Positions 48,446 through 60,065 of a DNA stretch of 64,000 bases are shown in pieces (position 1 is the stretch's first letter; every line of letters starts with the position of its first letter). This stretch comes from Ursus arctos. Its lineage: Eukaryota > Chordata > Mammalia > Carnivora > Ursidae. The notes under the pieces were generated by a model that saw only the letters and a program-made list of their open reading frames with translations, was not told the DNA's origin and ran no database searches. The translations under genes were made by a program, and so were the position numbers. Where the stretch lies: contig NW_026622764.1 in NCBI RefSeq assembly GCF_023065955.2, positions 44,523,833 through 44,587,832 on the forward strand. The letters are read 5' to 3'.

Positions 48446-49659
48446 CAATTAAGAATCTATTGAATACATGTAAGTGAAGGAGGAAAGTATAATACTGACT
48501 GACTTAAATAATGAAGTAAAATAAATGGTTCTGGGAAAATATGATTTAACATTTAAGATTTTTTTCCGGAAGTAATTGGAAAAAATGGAAATGATTTTTA
48601 AAATAGTTATATCTAAATGATAAATATAGGAAAACAAAGTTACTGGTAAATGCCCAGAATTTATCAACTTCAGAATTTGCAAAGTAGTAAAGGAAAGAAG
48701 GAATTTAACTTATTGTAGATTCATGGCCATGGAGACTCCTTATGGAAGAATAGAGGACCTGGAATGAAAGCAAAACACAAAACTGCAAAGAAGATGTAGC
48801 CCACGCAGGAGCAGGTGTTAACATTTTTAATAATACAATTTGGGCACTTGTATCATGGATAATATTTGTTAAAAATCACATGGGATGTGTCATGGCATTT
48901 ATTTTCTGCCCAGCAGGGGAATCCAATTTCAGTTAGGATTCAGTCTGGAATATATTATTACTGCCTCAAAGCAAACTAGATGCGTCAGCCCTCTTATTAC
49001 CACAGTGGTAATTGAACAAAATGCTGATCAGGCAGAAGACAGAGACAGATAGCCAGAGAACAAAGAATACAAGAGAACAATTAGAAAAGGACAAAAAAGT
49101 ATCAGCAATGATTAAGTAAAGGGAGCACATTGTCTAGTAATATGGCAGATGTTTTGAATACATGGTTGAGAAATAATACTTTTTTTAGTAATGAAATTGA
49201 ATGCACCTTCAAACACACCTATGTCCAGGGAATGCATAAACCTGTACCTTTAACTCAGTCTATTTTCAAAGCTGAATACTAATATTTTAATTTGTAGAGC
49301 CCCAAGTAATATTAAAATTACCTGCTAGGTATTAAAATAAAGAAATAAAAGAATTAAAGGCTGAGTCCCCACCCTCAAACAGCGGAAAAGAGAGGTAATT
49401 AAAATATGTCGACTAGGATATCTGCTCTGGATATGACTAACGGGTATTAAACCAGTTCTCCTGCTAGAGTAAAAAGAAAACTGGAAAAATATATGAAATA
49501 GCCATTTTCATATATTGAATAAAAGGCAGCATTAGGCTGTGTCCCAAGAAAATAAAAGGAAAAGGAGGTAAACAATCCAATAAACTTGTTTGTTGCTGTC
49601 TTTTGCTTTTTTGTTTGTGTTGTTATTAACCTGAAAACATTTACTGCATCCATAGCACA
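48446..49659. other. Unique sequence, nothing recognised
   Basis: No gene. The right end may belong to the 5' part of the following old L1. Confidence 0.45.
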
Positions 49660-50330
49660 GAAAGAATGAACCCAGTCAGAACCTTGCAGTCTTGCTAAGC
49701 TGAGGAGACAGAGAAAGAGTTCAGGAAAGTGAGATCACTGGAATTTGAGGGGCAGTGTAATTAAACCTGCATTAGTTTCCCTTGAATCCTAGTTTTAACT
49801 TTAACCTACATATATTTAGAATGATACACAATGAGGTCAGGCAAAGAATAACTACCAGGAAAGGATTGACCACCAAGGAGATGTAACCTGAAAAACTCTT
49901 AGATCTCACAGGATTGGGAGAACTCATGAACATGAATAACCAGTGTGTAGAGACCTTGTTGAATATATGTAGCATCCAATAGACATTTCTAAAGGCCATG
50001 AATTAAGTGTAGGCCTAAACCAGGCCTAGTTCAGAGGATGTTTTATGCTTTTCCTCACAAATCTAAAAATAAGCCTCAAAACAGTTGAGCTGATCAAATA
50101 TATTAAGTGCTTGCCAAAATAAAACTCAACATTTTTTTAAGGAGGAAACAAAATCCAGTTACTCAACAATAATTTTAATACCCAATATACAAAACATATT
50201 TCTAGGCATGTAACAGGCAGGAAATTTTATCCTATAACCAGAAGGAAAAATTATTCCATAGAATCAAAACCCATAAATGACAGCAATTATGAAACAAGAA
50301 GACACTGTCTTTAAAATAGTTATAATATAA

Positions 50331-51846
50331 TAAAATAGCATGATGCTACAGGCACAAAAATAGACACATAGATCAATGGAACAAAACAGAGTCCAGAAAT
50401 AAGCCTTATATGGCCAATTAATCTATGACAAAGGTGGCAAGAATATATAATGGGGAGAAAAAGTCTTTTTAGTAAATGATGTTGGGAAAACTGGACAACT
50501 ACATGCAAAAGAATGAAACGGCCATTTTCCAACACCCTACACAAAAATAAATTCAAAATAGTTTAAAGAGCTAAGTGTGAGACCTTAAGTCATAAAAATT
50601 CTAGAAGAGAGCACAGACAGTAATTTCTCTGACACGAGCCATAGTAGTATTTTTTTCTAGATATGTCTCTTAAGGCAAGAGAAACAAAAGTAAAAACAAA
50701 TTATTGAGACTACATCAAAATAAAAAGCTTTTACACAGTGAAAGAAACCATCAACAAAACAAAAAAGTAACTTACTGAATGGGAGAAGATCTTTTCAACT
50801 GATAAATCTACAAGGGGTTAATATCCAACGTATGTAAAGAACTTAACCAAAGCCAAAAAGCAAACAATCCAATTTAAAAATGGACAGAAAACCTGAATAG
50901 ACATTTTTCAAAGAGGACATACAGATGATCAACAGGCACATGAAAAAATGTTTAACATCACTAATCATCAGGGAAATACAAATCAAAGTCACAATGAGAT
51001 ATCACCTCACAAATGTCAGAATGGCTATGACTTATGTCAAAAAGTCAGTAAATAAGTATTGGGAAGGATGTGGAGAAAAAGGAATCTTTGTGTACTGTTG
51101 ATAGGAATGTAAATTGATACATTCACTGTGGAAAACAGTTTGGAGGTTCCTCAAAACATTGAAAATAGAAATACCATATGATTCAATACTTCCACTACAG
51201 TATTTACCCACAGAAGGCCAAAACACTAATTTGGAAAGATGTGTGCACCCTTGTGTTTACTGCAGCATAATTTGCAATAGCCAAGCTAAGAGTCCATTGA
51301 CAGATGAATGGATAAGGAAGATGTGGGGAAAAATTATATATTATAAAAAAAATTATATATTATAAAAAATTATGATATATTCATCCATAAAAAGGATGAA
51401 ATCTTGCCAAATGTGACAACATAGATGGGACTAGGGGATATTATACTAAGTAAAATAAATCAGCCTAAGAAAGACAAATACCATATGATTTCACTCATAT
51501 GTGGGCTCTAAAAACAAAATGAATAAACAAACAAAAAACAGAATCAGAACTATAAATACAGAGAACAAAGTGATGGTTGCCAGAGAGAAGAGGGGTGGGG
51601 ATATGGTCAAAATGGGTGGAGAGAAGTGGGAAATATACAGGCTTTCAGTTATGGAATTAATAAGTCACTGGGATGAAAGGTACAGCATGGGGAATATAGT
51701 CAACAATATTATAATAGCATTGTATAGTGACAGATTGTAGCTACACTTGTGGTGAGCATAATATAATATATAGAGAAGTTGCATTACTATACCGTAACCT
51801 GAAACTAATGTAACATTGTGTGTCAACTATACTCAAATAAAAAATA
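50331..51846 (+). mobile_element. 5'-truncated LINE-1, ORF2 C-terminal part plus 3' UTR
   Basis: Begins within ORF2 (GGCACAAAAATAGACACATAG), continues through ACCATCAACAAAAC and TCACTAATCATCAGGG to the 3' UTR and a TACTCAAATAAAAAATAAAA tail. Small internal duplications occur at 51332-51366. Possible TSD AAAATAGTTATA (50313-50324) / AAAATAATTACA (51847-51858), two mismatches. Nested in an older L1 of the same orientation. Confidence 0.85.
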
Positions 51847-51858
51847 AAAATAATTACA

Positions 51859-51960
51859 GTACATACATACATATATGATTAGTTCATATTTAAGTGAATT
51901 ACATATGATTCATCTATGATTCTATATATGAATCCAATCATCATCGATGATTCATATCAC
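51859..51960. other. Dyad-rich ATC/GAT segment
   Basis: Unexplained spacer between the nested L1 and the continuation of its host. Variants of GATTCAT recur on both strands. It includes the perfect 12-bp palindrome ATCATCGATGAT (51940-51951) and the near-palindrome GATTCTATATATGAATC. Confidence 0.6.
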
Positions 51961-52650
51961 TGATGAAGTATATATATTCAAAAATTTGTAGAAAATATTA
52001 ACATAATGAATATAGAAATGAAGACCATAAGAAAGGGCCAATGGACATTCTGGAGCTGATAAATAGAAACTATGAAGTAAGACTTAACTCCATGGCTGAA
52101 TAACAGACTAGAAACTACAGAAAAAAATGACCAACCAGTGAATTTGAATAAAGAGCAACAGAAATTGTCTGAGCCAGAATAATATTTGAATTAGAAAGTG
52201 ACAACTTAAAAGTTATATATTTTAAATTATAGAGAAATTACTAAAATGACAAAAGAAAGAGGTGAATTAATGAGTCAATAGGTAATAAAATGGAATATTA
52301 AAAAATTTGTATAATAAAATATGGCAGGAAAAAAGGAAATAAGAAACAATAGTTGGGATTAAAAAATTAATTAGCATGATGGCATATTAAACGCAATCGT
52401 GTCACTAATTAGTGGTCTCAATACTCTAATAAAAGGGAGAGATTGTCAGATTAGTTAAAAAAAAAAACCATAATGATGCATATTCTGTCCACTAGAAACC
52501 AGTGATTAAAAAAGACATATAAGCGAATTAATGGAAGAGGTTATACCATGTAAAGACTAACCATAAGAACCAAGAAGTGGCTGTATATCAGGTAAAGTAA
52601 GCATTCTCTAAACCTAGGAGGGGAAATATTTTAAATAAAAACAGAGGTTT

Positions 52651-52999
52651 TAATATGCAAACATCTTCCAAATAACACTTTAGCAGTACTTCCCTGTATA
52701 TTTGATAGCCAACAGGTTTGCCACTCCTGAAATATTTACATGTAGAAATTTTGAACCATCACTGCCTTAGTAATATTTCTACAATTCTTGAATTAATAGA
52801 AGAGTTTCACTGCTCACTTTTGCCCACATTTCTAGCCCTGTCTTTTATTACTTTTCTCACAGGCATCTTAACTATGGCTATGCTGAATGATTTGCAGTTA
52901 CTCCAAGGGAAATACAGTGTATTTAATCAAACATTTCAATGTTTTTACATTAATTTTTTGGAATTTCCATTTCCATTCCTACATATGAATATTTCTTAC
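52651..52999. other. Unique sequence, nothing firm
   Basis: A 117-codon plus frame (52718-53071) runs from here into L2 sequence and shows no known domain. Confidence 0.45.
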
Positions 53000-53235
53000 A
53001 AATCCGTACGTGTTCAGCTCCAGTATCACCTGTTTCAGGAGGCTTTTCATTATGCCCTTAAGCTGGGTTAGGTTCCCCTTTGGTAAGCTTCTGTAATGAC
53101 CTCTCTGTTAGCACATGTCACACCCTCTTGCTTTGTTTCCAAATTGTATTTGTGGGAATCCACTAAGGGGACTCCTTGAGAAAAGGAATCCTAGTTTTGT
53201 CTCTATTGTTCTAATGTCAAACTCAATGATTAGTA
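53000..53235 (+). mobile_element. L2 LINE 3' region
   Basis: TCAGCTCCAGTATCACCTGT, CAGGAGGCTTTTCATTATGCC and GGACTCCTTGAGAAAAGGAA follow L2 (TCAAATGTCACCTCCTCAGAGAGGCCTTCC, then CTCCTTGAGGGCAGGGA). Confidence 0.72.
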
Positions 53236-53567
53236 CAGAAAGATGACAATGTTACAAATAGTATTGAAGCTAGGCTATTTGGTTCCAATGTTTTGATTTG
53301 AGCATAAGTACAGTATTTGGTAGGTTAGAAAACAAGCTATTAAAATTAGAGCCTTTTTTTTTTAACAGTTTCCAAGTAATGTTTGTAGCAGACAGCTTAA
53401 CCATTTTTACACTCTCATTTTACACTCAACTACATTTTTACACAAGATAATCTTGACTTTAGCACTCTCAGCTAGAAATACAAGGTGGTAGGAAATGAAG
53501 CATTTTCATATTCCAAGAATAGAGAAACTTACTTTTTAAATTACTTTTAAGACATATTGTCCACGTT

Positions 53568-53703
53568 TTCCATTTGGAAAAATGAGAAATTTAAACATAA
53601 AAATTATTGTAAGCCAAAAAACTTGGTTTTCTAGTTTCCATTTGGAAAAATGAGAAATTTAAACATAAAAGTTATTGTAAGCCAAAAAACTTGGTTTTCT
53701 AGT
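53568..53703. repeat. 2 x 68 bp tandem duplication
   Basis: Units 53568-53635 and 53636-53703 are identical except for one A/G difference at unit position 35. The unit starts TTCCATTTGG and ends GGTTTTCTAGT. Not a known transposon. Confidence 0.97.
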
Positions 53704-53744
53704 TCATTTCTTCATTTTATTGATCATACTGAATTTTCTAAGTA

Positions 53745-53925
53745 GCACATTTTTCAATAATTATTTGCTTAGAGCTCACCATTTGCCAGGTGTGCTATAC
53801 TGGATGTTGAGATTTTAGCAGTGAACATAGACAAGGAGAAAAGACAGGCATTAAATAATTACACAAAATTAATAAGATATTTGTGGTACGTATTGAAAAC
53901 AAACACTCTGGGCACTATTTGCAAT
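53745..53925 (-). mobile_element. L2 LINE 3' end, reverse
   Basis: TTCAATAATTATTTGCTTAG, CACCATTTGCCAGGTGTGC and TTTTAGCAGTGAACATAGAC follow reverse L2 (CAACAAATATTTATTGAG, TGTGCCAGGCAC, CAGCAGTGAACAAAAC). Confidence 0.78.
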
Positions 53926-56254
53926 TTTCTTAGAATTGCATTGTTGATTAACAAAAAACAAAAGGAAGACAAAAAGCTTGACACTAGCAGACATCTTTAA
54001 AATCCAGTACTAAATCTTATGTTGTCTTGTGGTTCTCAGCTCCAGGTCATATCCTTAATGTTCGTTGAAAAGGAAATCTGTTTTTCATTCAGTGATTACT
54101 TAGTTATAATAAACTGCTAGCATTTGTAAATGTGATACTTCACCTACTCATTACATTTATAGCACTGCAAAAGGTTTTACTTTTCCCCAGGAGCATTTTT
54201 CTCCAGAATGTGAATATTTCAATACTGCTTCTTAATTTTTAGGATTACTTAGCCTTTGTGAAATGGATTTTTCTGTTCAAGAAAAAAATCCAAAGAAAAA
54301 CTTAATAAAATTTACTACTACTTAGATAAACTTATAGCAAAAACTCATAGTAGGGATGATAGAGAACCTCAGAAACTTCTATTTTATCTTTAGTTTAGAG
54401 GGGTTTAGGTGAATGAAATGAAGGGATTATCATAAAAGTAGATTTGTCTTTGATTGATTTTCTTGCTGTCAAGTAGGGTGGATCTTTTCATAATTACAAC
54501 ATATCATTCGTGGGAGTCCTTCTGAGTCTATCCCTGGTTATGAAAAATGGCCTCAGACAAATTCTACAATTTCTTACAGAATAGGTTATAGAATAGACCT
54601 TATTAGATAAAATATAAAGTTATTTAGAGCAAAGAAAACAAGAAGAAAAGAGAAGAGATGGTCCACTTGAATGCCCATCATTGCATGAGAGGTGTTAGCC
54701 TGAGGCTGTGTTGGAATCTTAATGTGGTCCTGTGTTTCAATATGGAAATCCTCCTTCTTAGCTCTCACTTTTTGTAGAGAATCTTGTGGAAGCTCACCTT
54801 CCTAATAGGGAATGAACTAGGCTGCTGGGTACCTGTTCTGATGTTGGAAATATACTGGTTACTGTGAAAAGGAATTTTGGACAAGCAGCTCTCTGAAACA
54901 GTGTATACTTACCATCTCCAAGTTAAACCTGGCCGAGGTAGTAATGTCTATTTATGTTTCCCAGTTCTATACTTTATAGCAAAACTCATTTCTTATACTT
55001 TATAACTATGCACACTCTTTGTATATTAAGAATTGTCTGAAATGAAGCTTGTTAATCCACTCTAAGTGCTCTGTAGGCATGAAATTTTGCCCAGTTTATG
55101 TGTAACTCTGCTGGTGAAAGCAAGATCCTTTGGTCTTAGCTTCCTTTAGTCAACAATAAGTGATCTCTCAAGGTCATTCTCAGCGAATCTCATTTTCCTA
55201 CTCTTAGACATGTAATAAAAAACTAATTCATCTTGAACTTATCTAACTGCAACCATTTTGAAAAAAAGTAGGGAATTTGCAAAATGAGTTATCCAATGAC
55301 AAAGAAAATACACTGTTTTATGAATGAATAAAGTGATCCCTTGATGAAGCAGAATAAATCTTTAAAACTACATTGACATAAAGAAAATCAAGTATTTATT
55401 CCAGAAATTTATAATATTAGTCAATTTAATTAACAGAACATATTGCACAAATTTATGGCTTGAATGTGAAGCCATGAGATAAATGTACTCAGCTATCTGA
55501 AATATACCTTAAGTGGACAAATAAAACATAGTATGTGGTCTCTGAATACTAATGTTAAGCACTATTTTTCTAGTAAATATTTTTACACTAAAATTTATTT
55601 TAGAGCTTAACAGAGATCATTTTTCTGAAGAGAAATCAATGTTATGTTTTCTTAAACTTTTCTGTCCTATAGCAAGCACACTAGCAACTAACACAATTAA
55701 CTGCCATTTCTCTTTATCCTTAACATAATGAGTTCAGATTTAAGCCAGGTAAAGAGCAGTGATTTTAGCTCTCCAGGGGATGTGCACATAACCCCATATC
55801 TTTAGTCAAATATGTTTGCCCTTTTCTTTCCATCAAATTTTAAGTGCCTTTGAGTGCTCAGAGATAATGGTGAATAAGCATGTCTCATTTCCCCCATGGC
55901 ATCTATTGCCCAGATGGTGACATAATCTTTAAAACTTAATACTCTTTATTATTATCAACACCTTCATAAACTCCTAAATATTTCTTTGGCAGTAGACAAT
56001 ATGTCACTTAATAACCTTGAGAACTTACTTGTTTATTTTTATCACAAAAATAAATTACATGTGTAAATTAAGCTCTGCATAACTCCGTGATTATCTGTCT
56101 TCTATGAAGCTTGATAACAATATGATTATTTAGAAAGTTCTCAAGAATTTTAAATGTCAGGCTTGGAATATTTTGTCGTTGCTTATCTAAGAAACTCCAA
56201 ATATCTTAATTTTCAGTGCACACTGATGCTAACATAGGGCTCAGGTTTAAATAG
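53926..56254. other. Long unique stretch, no gene
   Basis: No transposon, RNA gene or credible open frame recognised. Confidence 0.5.
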
Positions 56255-56405
56255 TAAATAAAGTGCCTTAACAACTATTTGAAATAGGTATCATTAACCT
56301 TGATTACCACTGGTTAAATCAAAACAGTCAAACTAATTATCTGCACTGATTTATGTAGCTTTTCACTGACAGAGGCAGAGCTGAAATCAGATGTCTGATT
56401 CTTGG
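56255..56405 (-). mobile_element. MIR fragment
   Basis: AATAGGTATCATTAACCTTG and GAGGCAGAGCTGAAATCAG follow reverse MIR (GGTACTATTATTATCC, GGCAGAGCTGGGATTCGAAC). Diverged. Confidence 0.55.
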
Positions 56406-57330
56406 TGAGTGACCATGATTTCATTCAAGTAATTCACACACATTATAACTGCATGTGACATATGTGATCTCTTGTACCTATGGTAATAAGATGTGAATAT
56501 TCTCCATTCAGGAAGGAAGCTACCTGATTCAACTATGCTAGGCAAAATGCCATGGCAACAGCTGGCTTCTCATTCTAGCAATGATTTTACAATCCTGCTG
56601 GAAGGCCATAAGCTGTAGGCTTTTCCCCTTTCTTTGTTCAAGCTTTTTTCTCTCACTACGAATGAATGTTAGATGCTCTTCAGAATGTGATAAGGAGCAA
56701 GAAGGTGGCATATAAATACGTGTAGTACTATTCTCCCATTAGCAGTTGAGAGGGAGAGGAAAAGGGAATGGCAGAGCCAACCTGTAGCAAATAATGGAAG
56801 AATTCTGATGAAAAGGATAAATGTCAAGAGGCTTTAGTTGTATTAAGTGAAAAAAAATCTTATAAAAGGTGAAAATTAAATTTAACAAAGTAGCATTGAA
56901 AAAATGCTGTCTGGACAATAAGAAAATGAAGGAAATAATGATGGGAGTGGAGAATAAGGGGAAAAATCAGTAGAAAAAAGAGACAAAAGGAATAATCCTT
57001 ACAGCCTTTGGAAACCAATATAAATCAAAAGGAAATTTTATGAAAACATTTATTTGGAAAAAAAGCCTGAAAATTTTAAATTGTTTTAAGTGCAAGGTAG
57101 CAGAAACATAACCTAGCAATATTTTGTTATACCTGATATCATAAATTATTCAGTAATTAAAATAGGTCTCACAGACAACAGATAAATCAATGATATGGTT
57201 CATTGTTCTAGAATGTATACATTCAAATTAAAGTGTGATTTGTTATGAACATATCAAAACATCTCAAAAGCTTTTAAATCTATTGTGTGAATTACCCATT
57301 TTTCAAACTTATGAGATCATCTGCCAATTG
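56406..57330. other. Unique sequence with an RFX/E-box-like motif pair
   Basis: At 56548-56564 the palindrome TGCCATGGCA runs into an RFX-like half site, CCATGGCAAC, and a CAGCTG E-box. No gene is seen. Confidence 0.4.
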
Positions 57331-57426
57331 TTTTTTTTTTAAGATTTTATTTATTTATTTGAGAGTTAGAGACAGAGACAGAGAGAGCAAGCATGAGCAG
57401 GGGGAGGGGCAAAAAGGGGGAGAAAC
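57331..57426 (-). mobile_element. Truncated Can-SINE (tail and body only)
   Basis: T10 then AAGATTTTATTTATTTATTTG, a GA-rich body and GAGCAGGGGGAGGGGC. The tRNA-related head is missing and no TSD is evident. Confidence 0.88.
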
Positions 57427-57663
57427 AGTGTTCTCATTATATGATGATTTTTGTCATGATTTTGTGCCATTTACTGAAAATGTGACCTCTCTTACAGGTA
57501 TTTATATCAGATAAGTACTATTAAAACAAATACCATTATTGTATTTAAAAAGGAATAACAGTAAACAAATAAGTAAAACAGGAAAAAATGTGTGCATAAA
57601 AATTATTTTTTTAAAAAAAGAAAACATCCACATTGCTAATCCTTTTATAAATCGAAAGCCCTT

Positions 57664-57865
57664 GGGGCGCCTGGGTGGCACAGCGGATAAGCGTCTGCCT
57701 TCGGCTCAGGGCGTAACCCCGGCGTTATGGGATCGAGCCCCACATCAGGCTCCTCCACTATGAGCCTGCTTCTTCCTCTCCCACTCCCCCTGCTTGTGTT
57801 CCCTCTCTTGCAGTCTGTCTCTATCTCTGTCGAATAAATAAATAAAATCTTTAAAAAAAAAATAA
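57664..57865 (+). mobile_element. Young Can-SINE, bear/arctoid-like subtype
   Basis: Full length. A box TGGCACAGCGG (57676-57686), B box GGATCGAGCCC (57730-57740), CATCAGGCTCCTCCACTATG, and a GAATAAATAAATAAAATC tail. The 17-bp TSD ATAAATCGAAAGCCCTT (57647-57663) / ATAAATCTAAAGTCCTT (57866-57882) has two mismatches. Confidence 0.96.
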
Positions 57866-57882
57866 ATAAATCTAAAGTCCTT

Positions 57883-58320
57883 TTACTTGGACATTATTCT
57901 TCAGGGAAAATAGATGAGGGGTTATTTTAAAAATATACTCCTTACAGTTCGGCTGTTTAAATAATGTCTGTGTTTCTTTGCCCAATCAAATGTTTATAGT
58001 TTTGTTGGGTTCTTTTTAGTGTTTGATGGCACGGCATTTTCCAGTTTATTATTTTAGAAGTAACTGACTATTTGGAAGAAGACCCTACATATTTTTTTTC
58101 TCTAGTTTTCCCTTGTTAGTCTGTGATAGATGATTTATAATGTTTTATTTGTCTAAATTTTCAGTTCACTTTCCAACAACTACTCCTTTTTTAAAATTTC
58201 AACCTTTCTGATGTGTTTGCCAAGACAGAATTCAAGGTTTTGGGTTTTTGTTTTTTGTTTTTTGTTTATTTTTTTGAGCATTACTTCTTGATCCTATCTC
58301 CCTAACCTCTGTTCAAATAA
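57883..58320. other. Unique sequence with a TTTTTTG-rich patch
   Basis: A (T5-7G)n run lies at 58244-58276; nothing else recognised. Confidence 0.5.
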
Positions 58321-58328
58321 ACTTGCTA

Positions 58329-58400
58329 GGGGCACCTGGTTGGCTCAGTCCGTTAAGCATCTGCCTTCGTTAGATTTTATTTATTTATTTATTTATTTAT
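58329..58400. mobile_element. SINE head joined to an inverted SINE tail
   Basis: 58329-58369 is a plus-strand Can-SINE head (GGGGCACCTGGTTGGCTCAG to CTGCCTTCG). It joins directly a minus-type tail, TTAGATTTTATTTATTTATT (to 58400). The whole body is missing. Possible 8-bp flanks CTTGCTAG (58322-58329) / CTTACTAG (58401-58408). Confidence 0.85.
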
Positions 58401-58408
58401 CTTACTAG

Positions 58409-58854
58409 ATTCTTAATGAGAAGCACTTGTAAAATAAAACACACCGAAAATGTTGTTTCAGTTCTCCTTTATGACATTCATTATGTGTGTAAGTGTATGT
58501 GTGTATTTCACAATGCATATTATGAATTAGATGAAAAATGTATTTCACATATATACATATGTATTTGACTAAAATCGTCCAGTAGTGAAATCTGCACCCT
58601 GATAAAGCAGGCTTACGTGGCTCTTTAACCAGTGCAATTTAGTTTCTCCTCTTTCTTAAATTAATAATACTGGTTATTTTATCTATCATGCCCTGAATAC
58701 CATGATGAGATTTTAAGATTAATATATTCCAGCTTTCCCCTATAATACATACCAAAGTACATGGTAAATGAGTATTTGAATACAATATGCCTATAGTGCA
58801 ATCTATGTTTTGCCACTCAAAATCAGTCTAATTAGCTGCTATTAAATGTATTAT
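58409..58854. other. Unique AT-rich sequence, nothing recognised
   Basis: No gene or clear repeat. Confidence 0.5.
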
Positions 58855-58945
58855 CCTTTATTCACTTGTTCAACAATCTTTATTGAGCACTTTCTGCATG
58901 CACTTTTGTTGGGTACTGTTAAGACTTTCACAATCAGTAACATTT
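58855..58945 (-). mobile_element. L2 LINE 3' end, reverse
   Basis: TTCACTTGTTCAACAATCTTTATTGAGCAC is the reverse L2/MIR terminus; the following TTGGGTACTGTTAAG is the decayed continuation. Confidence 0.7.
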
Positions 58946-59152
58946 ATTATTAAAGCCCTTTATTGAGCTTTATATTGCTCTCTGCTTCTTCTCCCCCTCT
59001 ATTTAGTGCTGGTCCATACTTAGATCTGATTGAAAACCTGTGATGGTCACTATACAATACAAGTTAAATAGATGTGATTCTTTGGCATCCACAAATACTC
59101 AAAAAAAAAATAGTGACAAAGAAAAGTGACATGAAAAAAAAAACATATTTCC

Positions 59153-59345
59153 TCTCTCTTTTTTTTCTTTTTGAGAGAGAAGCAAACCGTAAGAGACTCT
59201 TTAATGATAGACAGCAAAGAGTTACAGAACAATGATGGGCATTAAGGAGGGAACTTGTGACGAGCATTTGGTGTTGTGTGTAAGCGATTAGCCACTGAAT
59301 TCTACTCTTGAAAATAATACTTCACTGTATGTTAACTAGCTAGAA
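59153..59345 (+). mobile_element. Carnivore LINE-1 3' UTR end
   Basis: GAGAGAAGCAAACCGTAAGAG, GGGCATTAAGGAGGGAACTTG, GACGAGCATTTGGTGTTG and CACTGTATGTTAACTAGCTAG match the carnivore L1 3' UTR, with an internal deletion in the G-rich middle. Confidence 0.83.
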
Positions 59346-59815
59346 TTATATATGTATGTATAAGTTTATTTGTTACTCTTGTGAAAATGAGTATGCCAGG
59401 TATGTTCATAATCAGAAGAGAATGACAAAAAAATATATTTTCAAATAAGTGAAATTGGAGATAATTATTACTATCTACCTGTGGGTAGAGAAAGAAAAGT
59501 CATAAACTCATAAATTTATTTTAAATAATAACTGAGGGATTATAAGAGCTCTATAATCTTCATTTATCATGTAAGTGATACAGCTTCCTGTCTAGTCATT
59601 TTGAAGATTTTCCTCTAGATTCCTCCAATCTTTCTTTTTTAAAATTAAAGATTGAATAAATAATTTAATTCAGGGTATAGTAACATTAAAGAGACAAAAA
59701 TGTTTCTGCTCATTCTTTTTTATTGTATCCAATGCAATTTAATTTAAAACAAACTTCTATATATCCCTTACTTTTATCATCTGTTAAAATTAGGTTTAGT
59801 ACTACAATACTCATT
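59346..59815. other. Unique AT-rich sequence, nothing recognised
   Basis: No gene or clear repeat. Confidence 0.5.
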
Positions 59816-59825
59816 TTTTCCAAAC

Positions 59826-59826
59826 T

Positions 59827-59869
<43 letters not shown>

Positions 59870-60055
59870 TCTATTTTTAAAGATTTTAAAAATATGAGAG
59901 AGAGAGAGAGAGGGCACAAGCAGGGAGACGGGTAGAGAGAGAGAGAGAGAGAGAGAGACAAGCAGGGAGTCCAATGTGGGCCTGGATTCCAAGACCCTGG
60001 GATTATGACCTGAGCCAAACCAGGTACTTAACTGACCGAGCCACCCAGATGGCCC
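59826..60055 (-). mobile_element. Can-SINE with expanded (TTTA)n tail
   Basis: Reverse SINE with about eleven TTTA units at its tail and two (GA)n blocks. Head ends GAGCCACCCAGATGGCCC. Perfect 10-bp TSD TTTTCCAAAC (59816-59825 and 60056-60065). Confidence 0.95.
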
Positions 60056-60065
60056 TTTTCCAAAC

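Larger units (their letters stand above)
49660..52650 (+). mobile_element. Old LINE-1 (5' region, ORF1, ORF2 start), split by a younger L1
   Basis: Plus-strand old L1 (L1ME/HAL1-like). 5' region: AAAGGATTGACCACCAAGG, AACTCATGAACATGAATAACC and GTAGGCCTAAACCAGGCC. ORF1 before the break: GGCAGGAAATTTTATCC and AAATGACAGCAATTATG. ORF1 after the break: GAAGACCATAAGAAAGGGCC and TCTGGAGCTGATAAATAG (51960 onward). The ORF2 endonuclease start lies at about 52400-52620 (AGAGATTGTCAGATTAG). The interval 50331-51846 is a later insertion. No intact frame remains. Confidence 0.78.
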
